This document shows positions 1 to 5,834 of a stretch of 5,834 nucleotides of DNA, one piece after another; the first letter of the stretch is position 1, and each line of letters begins with the position of its first letter. The stretch lies in the NCBI GenBank assembly GCA_014380105.1, contig JACMKL010000103.1, forward strand, positions 1 through 5,834. The letters are read 5' to 3'. The notes beneath the pieces are model-generated. The model saw nothing but the letters and a program-made list of their open reading frames with translations, was not told where the DNA came from and ran no database searches. A program made the translations under genes and the position numbers. Origin of the DNA: Candidatus Melainabacteria bacterium. Lineage in GTDB: Bacteria > Cyanobacteriota > Vampirovibrionia > Obscuribacterales > Obscuribacteraceae.

Positions 1-3000
1 GATACTGACTCATCACGCGCCGATTTCATGCTCGACAAGACGCTTCCCGCGGGCGATTACGTCGCCTTTGCACAAGCTGAAGGTTTTAACACCAGTAAAA
101 ATACCAATGCCTTGTCCTGGTTTAACGTCTCGGATCTTGGTTTGATCATCAAACAAGCACCAGAAAAAACTCTCGTTCGCGCAATCGATCTAAATACATT
201 GAAGCCGATTGCAGGCACCAAAATCACACTCTCGAAAGGCAAAGACGAAGGCAACGCGCTCGTGATGAGTGCAATAACTGGCGCTGATGGTTTTGCCGAG
301 TGCCCACTGCCGACAACCGTTATGACGCAATCGAGTCTCTCACTCCTGGTGATGGGTGCTTCAGGACAGAATCTTGCTTATGGTCCAATGAGTTATTGGC
401 GTAATGCTTCAGAGAAAAATAAAACGTACTTCTATACAGACCGCCCAGTTTATAGATTAGGACAGACAGTTTATTTTAAGGGTATCTCCAGAACGCAAGA
501 ACCAAAGGGCTTTAGAAATCCTGGCAAAGACGTAAAACTGAGTATCGCAATTGAAGACCCCAACAATGAAGAACTCTTCAAAGGTGTATTAAAAACGTCC
601 GACCATGGCAGTTTCAACGGAATCTATACAATTCCAGCTGACGGCAAAACCGGCGCGTATCAAATCAACATTACTTATCCTGACGGCTCCACCGCAAACG
701 AAACATTTGAAGTGGCGCAGTATAGAAAACCAGAATATTTGGTTGAGGTAAAACCACTTTCACCGCGCTACGTTGCCGGTCAGAAAGTGACTGCAAAAAT
801 CAGAGCCAATTATTTCTTCGGCGCACCAGTTGCTAACGCCACTGTCAAATACACCGTGTACTCGTCCACAGACTGGTCCAGTCGTTGGAATTTGAAATCA
901 CGTCCGGAATACTATTCTTTCTATGACGATTGGCAGGAAGGTGACGACGCCTACTACGAAGACTATGGCGGCGATTATATCAAAGAAGGCACGGCAACAC
1001 TCGATGCCAACGGCGAAGCAATCGTAGAAGTAGAAACGAAGAAAGCCGATGTCGTAAGCGATCGTCCTTACTCATCTGAATATAATGACAAAAAATACAA
1101 GATAGAAGCTGAAGTGACCGACATCAGCAGAATGACGGTTGTAAGCGCCGGCACTGCAAAAGTGTCAGCAGGGGATTTCTGCCTTTTCGTGACACCAGAT
1201 ACTTACGTTGCCAAAGTAGGCGAAAAGCTCCAGGCATCTGTGCAAGCCGTAGATTATGATGGCAAGCCAGTTGTCAGTCAGGAAGTTTCTGTGCGCTTGA
1301 GCCGATTTCCATGGGATAGCAGCAAAGACCAGTATCGAGGCGAAGAAATTGTTGCCGAAACAACAGGGACTACAAATGCGCAAGGCAACTTAACTTCCAC
1401 TTTCTTCTGCAAAGACCAATTTGCAACAGACACTTATTTCATTACCGCCAGAGCAAAAGACAAATCAGGCAATCAAATCGCCGATCAGGGTTCAATCTGG
1501 ATTGCCAGCCAAAATTATCCTTATGTGCGGGAAGGCAAATCGGCACAGCAAGAACCGCTCTCAGTGCGCCTGGATAAGACTATTTACAAACCGGGCGACG
1601 TCGCACGCATTATGGTAAGCGCGCCATTAAACGGTAAAGAGGGCGCCGACGCTATCGTGACCGTTGAAGGCCCAACTATTTATAGTCGCCGCATTGTTCC
1701 GATGACGACGACTGCGCAACTTGTGGAAATTCCACTTAACGAAAGTTATGCGCCAAACGTTTTTGTTTCTGTCGCACTTGCAACCAAGAAACATCAATTC
1801 CAAACTCAAGAAAAAATGATCAAAGTTTCTCCTGCAAATAAGTTCTTGAATGTCGATATTCAAACGGACAAAAAACGCTATCAGCCAGGAGAGACAGTCA
1901 ATTACACAATTTCAGCAAAACAAGCCAACGGCAGTCCAGCGAAAAATGTAGAACTTTCCTTAGGCGTTGTTGATGAGAGTATTTATTCAATCCGACCAGA
2001 ATTTGTTGAAGACATCAAAAAATTCTTCTATGCAAAACGCAGCAACATGGTCCAGACCATCTGCTCTTTCCCTTCTCAATACTCCGGTGGTCCGGACAAG
2101 ATTGAGCCACGAGTACGCAAAGACTTCAAGGACACTGCGTTCTGGAAGGCCGAGCTTAAAACTGACGACAAAGGTGTCGCTACTGCAAAAGTAAAATTGC
2201 CTGACAATTTGACCACCTGGCGCGCCACCGTACGTGGTGTATCACTGGGCACTGAAGTGGGCTCTGCAATCAATAAAGTACTTTCCACACAGGATGTACT
2301 TGTACGCCTGGCGCTGCCACGCTTCTTCAGCGAAGGCGACAAGAGTGCAGTCACTTGCATTGTTCACAATTATTCAGAGCAAGAGCAAAACATAAAATTG
2401 TCAGTCAATATGTCGAATCAATTGAAGACGACAGAACCATTAACAGTCAGTTTTAAAGTTGCGCCAGAGAAAGCTTATCGACACAGTTGGCCTGTGAATG
2501 TTGAATCACCGGGGTCTGTTTTGATCTCAGTGAAAGCGATTGGAGACACGCGCGGAGACGCAATGGAGATGCGCTTGCCTGTGAGGGCGCTGGGTATTCC
2601 AGCCTTCGTTGCTAAATCCGGCGTGCTGACAGGGTCATCTGAAGAATTCAAATTGCCGCTCAGTTTTGACAACAAAACACAAACCAATCAAGCCGCTACT
2701 TTGACCATGGCAAGTTCTTCGATTGGTCCGGTGCTTGGTTCCTTCGATTCTTTAATTGACTATCCATATGGATGCACTGAGCAAACAATGAGTAAATTGA
2801 TACCGTCAATCGTGGCGTTTCAATTGCACAAAAATTTAGACATGCCAATTTCGGTGGAGCAAAAGAAGAAGTTCAACGAAGTGTACAAACAGAGTATGCA
2901 GAAGCTGAAAGACCATCACCATGCCGATGGCGGATGGGGCTGGTGGGCGACCGACAATAGCAATCTCTATCTGACATCATATGTTGTAGAAGGATTGTTG

Positions 3001-4341
3001 CTGCTCAAAGATTGTGGTTTTGCAGTCGAGCCGGATTTGATCACGACAGGGAAAACCTGGCTTGAAAAAAACACCCTCGAATTGCAAAAACAACTGCATG
3101 CTCCAGGACTGGTGGCACGCCCTGACAATTACAGAGAAGAACGCACTGATTTAGCCAGAGCGCTATTCGCAATCAGCTTAACCGGCGCCACTGTAGACAA
3201 GGGCGTAGTGACAAGCATGAGTGCTGACGTCAACCAATTGACGCCTGAAGCACTCTCATATATGACACTTGCTTTGAAAACCAAGAATATGGACGTGCAA
3301 GCGAACGTATTTTATAAACGCCTGCTTGAGCTCTCCAATCAAAATGGAGAGATGCAAGATTGGGATCACACAATCGCAATGGCAAGCAAGTTCTACGGTC
3401 ACAAGGTAACTTCATCATATGTAGATTATTCTTACCGTTTTACCGGAGTCGAAACCACGGCTCTTGCACTGCGCGCGGTGCTGGCCATGGACCCGGGCAA
3501 TTCTGAACGTACTGAATCAATTAAACGTTGGCTCATGCTTCAGCGCGGTCAGAATGGTTGGGAAAACACAAAGACGACCTCCGAAGTGTTTATGGCGCTG
3601 CTTAAGGACGATCTGGTCAATCGCACTAAGGCTGAGACTAATTTCTCACTCGAAGGACTTCTAGCAAACAAGGCGTTTGCACATTTGACCTTCGACCCAC
3701 AAAGTCGATATGCGCCTGAAACCAAAATCAAATTGCCAACTTCGGGTGACACCGATATCGTCTTGAAGAAAGAAGGGGCGGGCAATCTCTATTACACATA
3801 CCTGCAGACATTCTTTAAGAAGCTCCTGCCTGGACAGAGCACGGAGGAAGATGCGCTACCTAAAGGTTTGAAGGTGACCCGCAAATTCTTCCGCCTCCAG
3901 ACTGTGGCTAAAGCAAGCACCGGAGTTTTGCACTTCAAGACCATTCCGATTGATGGTGGCAAAATCAAAGCCGGCGAAACAGTCTTGATGAAGGTCTACA
4001 TAGATACTCCAGTGAGCGTGCCTTACATCATCGTAGAGTCGCCGCTGCCGTCCGGAAGCGAAGTAGTTAACGATCACAAAGAAGGAGCCCTGGAGGGCGA
4101 GACAACCGCCTCTCCGATTGAAGGTGATTGGGGCGCTCCATGGTGGACACATCAGGATGTCTTGGATGACCGCATTGTATTTTTCGGCACCACAATGCCT
4201 GCCGGAAAATCGGAATTCCATACGCTATTGCGCATGGAAATGCCAGGACAAGTGCAACTCAATCCAGTCAACTTCGAAGGTATGTACACAAAAAATGTGC
4301 GTGGCTATTCAATGGTTGATGCTCTCTCAATTACCGAATAA
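1..4341 (+). CDS. Bacterial alpha-2-macroglobulin family protein, 5'-truncated, thioester type
   Basis: The frame is open from base 1, so the N-terminus is missing and the ATG at 28 is probably internal. Residues below are counted from that ATG. Seen: an MG2-type segment with TDRPVYRLGQTVYFKG (137-151); KPEYLVEV opening the next MG domain (from 234); a Tyr/acid-rich insert (292-318); a bait-region domain from about 510 (LDKTIYKPGD) to GVVDES (646-651); a loop with basic residues, 668-701, where the bait would lie; the A2M core FWKAEL (705) and LPDNLTTWRATVRG (724-737); the thioester motif YGCTEQ with Cys916 and Gln919; a helical thioester domain with GGWGWW (968-973); and a C-terminal receptor-binding-like region (about 1250-1430). 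Family knowledge: bacterial A2Ms are periplasmic or envelope-anchored traps that bind attacking proteases covalently through the thioester. No signal peptide or lipobox can be seen because the start is off-window. The ~1446 visible codons against about 1650 in E. coli YfhM suggest a few hundred are missing. The stop directly abuts the first ATG of the VanW frame, implying co-transcription. Confidence 0.95.
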   Translation, partial: DTDSSRADFMLDKTLPAGDYVAFAQAEGFNTSKNTNALSWFNVSDLGLIIKQAPEKTLVRAIDLNTLKPIAGTKITLSKGKDEGNALVMSAITGADGFAECPLPTTVMTQSSLSLLVMGASGQNLAYGPMSYWRNASEKNKTYFYTDRPVYRLGQTVYFKGISRTQEPKGFRNPGKDVKLSIAIEDPNNEELFKGVLKTSDHGSFNGIYTIPADGKTGAYQINITYPDGSTANETFEVAQYRKPEYLVEVKPLSPRYVAGQKVTAKIRANYFFGAPVANATVKYTVYSSTDWSSRWNLKSRPEYYSFYDDWQEGDDAYYEDYGGDYIKEGTATLDANGEAIVEVETKKADVVSDRPYSSEYNDKKYKIEAEVTDISRMTVVSAGTAKVSAGDFCLFVTPDTYVAKVGEKLQASVQAVDYDGKPVVSQEVSVRLSRFPWDSSKDQYRGEEIVAETTGTTNAQGNLTSTFFCKDQFATDTYFITARAKDKSGNQIADQGSIWIASQNYPYVREGKSAQQEPLSVRLDKTIYKPGDVARIMVSAPLNGKEGADAIVTVEGPTIYSRRIVPMTTTAQLVEIPLNESYAPNVFVSVALATKKHQFQTQEKMIKVSPANKFLNVDIQTDKKRYQPGETVNYTISAKQANGSPAKNVELSLGVVDESIYSIRPEFVEDIKKFFYAKRSNMVQTICSFPSQYSGGPDKIEPRVRKDFKDTAFWKAELKTDDKGVATAKVKLPDNLTTWRATVRGVSLGTEVGSAINKVLSTQDVLVRLALPRFFSEGDKSAVTCIVHNYSEQEQNIKLSVNMSNQLKTTEPLTVSFKVAPEKAYRHSWPVNVESPGSVLISVKAIGDTRGDAMEMRLPVRALGIPAFVAKSGVLTGSSEEFKLPLSFDNKTQTNQAATLTMASSSIGPVLGSFDSLIDYPYGCTEQTMSKLIPSIVAFQLHKNLDMPISVEQKKKFNEVYKQSMQKLKDHHHADGGWGWWATDNSNLYLTSYVVEGLLLLKDCGFAVEPDLITTGKTWLEKNTLELQKQLHAPGLVARPDNYREERTDLARALFAISLTGATVDKGVVTSMSADVNQLTPEALSYMTLALKTKNMDVQANVFYKRLLELSNQNGEMQDWDHTIAMASKFYGHKVTSSYVDYSYRFTGVETTALALRAVLAMDPGNSERTESIKRWLMLQRGQNGWENTKTTSEVFMALLKDDLVNRTKAETNFSLEGLLANKAFAHLTFDPQSRYAPETKIKLPTSGDTDIVLKKEGAGNLYYTYLQTFFKKLLPGQSTEEDALPKGLKVTRKFFRLQTVAKASTGVLHFKTIPIDGGKIKAGETVLMKVYIDTPVSVPYIIVESPLPSGSEVVNDHKEGALEGETTASPIEGDWGAPWWTHQDVLDDRIVFFGTTMPAGKSEFHTLLRMEMPGQVQLNPVNFEGMYTKNVRGYSMVDALSITE

Positions 4342-4356
4342 ATGAATATTTCGGAA

Positions 4357-4361
4357 AAGGA
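4357..4361 (+). promoter_or_regulatory. Shine-Dalgarno of the VanW gene, deciding its start
   Basis: AAGGA lies seven bases before the ATG at 4369, inside the frame that opens at 4342. The ATG at 4342 is preceded by ATTACCGAATAA, which has no Shine-Dalgarno-like purine run. If the ribosome uses this site, the A2M stop and the VanW start are 27 bases apart. If 4342 is used, initiation would depend on coupling to termination of A2M. Confidence 0.6.
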
Positions 4362-4368
4362 TTTTCAG

Positions 4369-5064
4369 ATGGAAGATGGGAAATCAAAATTGCAAAAGGT
4401 GGCTACACGATTTGCTCTCGTGTTTATGACCGTTGCTTTGATTTATGCAAATTTCTCGTTCTATCCATTTGCTAAAACTGTTTCTTCAAGATCTGTGAGC
4501 TTGCGCCCGCTGTCATTTGAGCAGAAGAACAACCTGAGTGTAGCTGTGCAGCGTTTAAATGGACTGGTGATACGCCCGGGAGAAACATTCTCCTTTAATG
4601 CGGCAGTCGGTCCTCGCACAGGTAAGCGCGGCTATCAGCCGGCACCGTCATACTTAGGTGCTGGCGGCGAGAGCCCACAAACGCTCGGCGGTGGGATATG
4701 TCTATTGTCGTCATGCCTCTATCAGAACGCTCTGGCAGCAGGTCTGAATATTGTCGAGCGCGTGCCCCACTTGCGTACAGTGCGCACCGTTGCGCCTGGA
4801 TTTGATGCCACCGTCTGGTACGGCAGTGCCGATTTGCGCTTTAAGAACCAGACCGAATGCCCGATTCAAATAAAGACAGATATGTCTGATTCACAGCTGA
4901 AGGTCACTTTGTTGGGAAACAGCGAGGTCTTGGCGAAATCAGGCAACGCCCAATTGCGGCGCACAGAAGCAATGCCAGCCCCCGGAGAGCTGCTTGTGGA
5001 GGTCTTTCGCTGTGACCAGGGCAAGGATATTTTCGTCTCTCGAGATCTATATAGAACGCGCTAA
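4369..5064 (+). CDS. VanW family protein with one N-terminal membrane segment
   Basis: This 231-residue protein is assigned to the VanW family from a chain of motifs: PGETFSFN (70-77), GxRxGKRGYQPAP just after, TLGGGICLLSSCLY (105-118), ERVPH (130-134), PGFDATV (143-149), DLRFKNQTECPIQIK, and a C-terminal SRDLY. A basic N-terminus (MEDGKSKLQKVATR) followed by a hydrophobic stretch at about 15-27 indicates an uncleaved anchor or signal peptide, so the domain probably faces outside the cytoplasm. VanW is an accessory gene of VanB-type vancomycin-resistance clusters, but its biochemical role is not established and most homologues have nothing to do with resistance. No vanH, vanB, vanX or other resistance gene is nearby. 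The frame also has an ATG at 4342 that abuts the A2M stop but lacks a Shine-Dalgarno. The ATG at 4369 has AAGGA seven bases upstream, so I prefer it; the longer form would be 240 residues. Oddity: the Gln usually following GGGIC is Leu here. The family call is strong; the function is unknown. Confidence 0.9.
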   Translation: MEDGKSKLQKVATRFALVFMTVALIYANFSFYPFAKTVSSRSVSLRPLSFEQKNNLSVAVQRLNGLVIRPGETFSFNAAVGPRTGKRGYQPAPSYLGAGGESPQTLGGGICLLSSCLYQNALAAGLNIVERVPHLRTVRTVAPGFDATVWYGSADLRFKNQTECPIQIKTDMSDSQLKVTLLGNSEVLAKSGNAQLRRTEAMPAPGELLVEVFRCDQGKDIFVSRDLYRTR

Positions 5065-5069
5065 CAATT

Positions 5070-5087
5070 GGTAGGCGAACGCCTATC
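5070..5087 (+). terminator. Hairpin just after the VanW stop, weak terminator candidate
   Basis: GGTAGGC and GCCTATC can pair over seven base pairs (one of them G-U) around a GAAC loop, five bases after the VanW stop codon. The position suits the end of the A2M-VanW transcript. No T-run follows (the next bases are TCTCGCAAG), so it is not a standard intrinsic terminator. It may instead be a 3'-end stabilising structure or chance. Confidence 0.35.
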
Positions 5088-5118
5088 TCGCAAGACCATT
5101 TCGCCCTTCAAAATTCCC

Positions 5119-5133
5119 ATTACCGGGGGTAAT
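5119..5133. repeat. 15-base palindrome ATTACC-GGG-GGTAAT, operator-like
   Basis: A perfect six-base inverted repeat flanks a three-base GGG centre. An extra GTAAT half-site lies at 5150-5154, exactly 21 bases (two helical turns) after the GTAAT at 5129-5133. As RNA, an alternative hairpin GGGG-TAAT-CCCC (5126-5137) would compete with it, followed by TTTT at 5143-5146. It may be a regulator binding site upstream of the sigma gene or a weak terminator. The symmetry is seen directly; the role is inferred. Confidence 0.4.
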
Positions 5134-5292
5134 CCCCACACGTTTTCCCGTAATCTAGCTTAACAATGCCGCAACAGCAACACCAGCAGCGCATTCAAGG
5201 GTTCCCGCCTCCGAAATAAAGTAGTCGATCAATAGGGGAAACCTTTATTGTTCACCCCGCCTGCGAATGGAAGAATGAAAGGGTAAAGCGAA

Positions 5293-5322
5293 ATGAGTCG
5301 CCCAACTCAATACACACCGTAA
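5293..5322 (+). CDS. Possible nine-codon leader peptide before the sigma gene
   Basis: This ATG-to-TAA mini-ORF encodes MSRPTQYTP. AAAGGG at 5278-5283 could serve as a Shine-Dalgarno, about nine bases upstream. Its stop codon (5320-5322) falls within the left arm of the hairpin at 5317-5344, so a ribosome ending here would cover part of that hairpin. An ORF this short is easily expected by chance, and the peptide has no run of one regulatory amino acid. The call rests only on position. Confidence 0.2.
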   Translation: MSRPTQYTP

Positions 5323-5353
5323 GTGGCTGAAGCCACTGCGACGGCGTATTTTT
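5317..5353 (+). terminator. Terminator-like hairpin in the leader of the sigma gene
   Basis: AGTGGC (5322-5327) and GCCACT (5332-5337) form a perfect six-base-pair stem closed by a TGAA loop. Outside a small internal loop, CCGT (5317-5320) pairs with ACGG (5341-5344). Four bases further comes a run of five T (5349-5353). The sigma-gene ATG is 36 bases beyond this run. It could be an intrinsic terminator stopping read-through from the upstream pair, or an attenuator for the sigma gene. The T-run is short and not directly at the stem base, so efficiency is uncertain. Confidence 0.5.
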
Positions 5354-5377
5354 GCTGCGAATTTAGTGCTGAAACTT

Positions 5378-5381
5378 GGAG
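5378..5381 (+). promoter_or_regulatory. Shine-Dalgarno of the sigma factor gene
   Basis: GGAG lies eight bases before the ATG at 5390 and five before an in-frame GTG at 5387. The spacing favours the ATG. Confidence 0.6.
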
Positions 5382-5389
5382 ACAACGTG

Positions 5390-5834
5390 ATGAAAAGCAA
5401 TGTGAAATTCTTTCCTTCTAAGACCAGAACAACACACTTGACGGTAGTCGGTCCGCAGAAAGATTTTTCGGACATGAGTGATGCCGAGCTGATTATTGCC
5501 TGCCAGGATCACAGACCAGGCGCTATCGACATGCTGCTTAAGCGTCACAAAAATACTATCGTTGCGATGATCCGTAAACGCGCTCCTGAATGGACTGACA
5601 CTGCAGACATCGTTCAAGAAGCCTACATCAGAATGTGGAAGTCTATCGACCAATTGAGAAGCCCAGCTGCTTTCAAAGGATGGTTGGGTCAGATCGTCAC
5701 CAACCTTTATTATGATGAATTGAGAAGACGCGTCCGCAACCAAGACGTTGTGTCACTAGATGAAGAATATGAAAATGAAGATGGCTCCAAGAAAATAGAG
5801 AGAGCAATCGCAGATACATCTAAGCAACCAGATA
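5390..5834 (+). CDS. ECF-type RNA polymerase sigma-70 factor, 3'-truncated
   Basis: The first 148 codons of a sigma factor are present; the frame runs off the window end. After an N-terminal stretch of about 28 residues with no motif I recognise, region 2 begins at SDAELIIACQ (30-39). The core-binding helix of region 2.2 is ADIVQEAYIRMWKSI (72-86). FKGWLGQIVTNLYYDELRRR (95-114) covers regions 2.3-2.4, which recognise the -10 element. An acidic linker (LDEEYENEDG, 123-132) then leads toward region 4, which is off-window. No region 1 or region 3 is seen, which fits the ECF class; such factors redirect RNA polymerase to stress or envelope genes. The ATG at 5390 has GGAG eight bases upstream. The ECF subgroup and any anti-sigma partner cannot be judged, since the downstream sequence is missing. 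The 325-base structured gap suggests expression separate from the A2M-VanW pair. Confidence 0.92.
   Translation, partial: MKSNVKFFPSKTRTTHLTVVGPQKDFSDMSDAELIIACQDHRPGAIDMLLKRHKNTIVAMIRKRAPEWTDTADIVQEAYIRMWKSIDQLRSPAAFKGWLGQIVTNLYYDELRRRVRNQDVVSLDEEYENEDGSKKIERAIADTSKQPD

Larger units (their letters stand above)
5065..5389. other. 325-base intergenic region with several inverted repeats
   Basis: I see no gene-sized reading frame on the + strand here, and the long - strand frames that cross it look like chance openings extending from the sigma gene. In order it contains a hairpin (5070-5087), overlapping palindromes rich in GGTAAT/ATTACC (5119-5154), a 17-codon Gln/Pro-rich mini-ORF without a ribosome site (5166-5219), a G4/C4 imperfect repeat (5235-5258), a nine-codon mini-ORF (5293-5322), and a terminator-like hairpin (5317-5353). 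No convincing sigma-70 promoter was found. The best match, TTGTTC (5248-5253) with a 17-base spacer to AAGAAT (5271-5276), agrees with consensus at only 3/6 and 4/6 positions. The promoter of the sigma gene should nevertheless lie in this stretch, unless that gene is read through from upstream. Confidence 0.7.

Noticed and set aside
2762..2773. Perfect 12-base palindrome ATCCATATGGAT at the thioester codons
   Set aside because: It is explained by the codons for the conserved YPYG; one such palindrome in a gene of this size is not remarkable.
3331..3351. Seven-base inverted repeat CTCTCCA / TGGAGAG with a seven-base loop inside the A2M gene
   Set aside because: It is internal to the coding region with no T-run or nearby start; a stem of this size is expected by chance in 4 kb.
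3856..4221. 121-codon open frame on the - strand
   Set aside because: It lies wholly inside the well-supported A2M C-terminal domain, its translation shows no recognisable domain, and it looks like a chance antisense opening.
4369..5064. Reading the VanW gene as a sign of vancomycin resistance
   Set aside because: No vanH, ligase, vanX or two-component genes are visible, and VanW-domain proteins are widespread outside resistance clusters.
5245..5743. Two overlapping - strand frames (76 and 126 codons) across the intergenic region and sigma gene
   Set aside because: They oppose a clear sigma factor region 2, overlap each other, and have no recognisable motif.
1..5834. CRISPR array, tRNA, rRNA, insertion sequence or phage genes
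   Set aside because: I saw no regularly spaced repeats, cloverleaf, transposase motif, terminal inverted repeats or phage-like proteins; the window is ordinary chromosomal coding sequence with one regulatory gap.

Overview
The window is bacterial, of moderate G+C by eye, with three genes on the + strand and none supported on the - strand. It holds a cell-envelope gene pair followed by the start of a transcription-factor gene. I cannot place the organism firmly. A large thioester alpha-2-macroglobulin (A2M), a small VanW protein and an ECF-type sigma factor would fit several environmental phyla. A Vampirovibrionia/Melainabacteria-type or similar uncultured lineage is only a weak guess, and nothing here is diagnostic.

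Region 1 (1-4341) is the C-terminal ~1446 codons of a bacterial A2M. Its reading frame is already open at base 1, so the N-terminus and promoter lie upstream. It carries the usual series of beta-sandwich MG domains, a bait-region domain, a GVVDES motif, a thioester motif (Cys-Thr-Glu-Gln) and a C-terminal receptor-binding-like domain. Region 2 (about 4342-5064) is a single-domain VanW-family protein with one N-terminal membrane segment. Its first possible ATG directly abuts the A2M stop codon, but a good Shine-Dalgarno favours an ATG 27 bases further in. The two genes look like one transcript and probably act in the envelope: a protease-trapping A2M with a VanW protein of poorly understood, peptidoglycan-associated role.

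Region 3 (5065-5389) is a 325-base non-coding gap with several small inverted repeats. These are a hairpin just after the VanW stop, a 15-base palindrome (ATTACC-GGG-GGTAAT) with a further GTAAT half-site 21 bases on, and a terminator-like hairpin with a T5 run just before the next gene. A nine-codon mini-ORF stops inside the left arm of that hairpin, an arrangement resembling an attenuator. Region 4 (5390-5834) is the N-terminal 148 codons of an ECF-type sigma-70 factor, cut by the window edge after region 2.

The most interesting points are the A2M-VanW pairing (many bacterial A2Ms sit beside pbpC instead), the altered VanW core motif, and the structured leader before the sigma gene.
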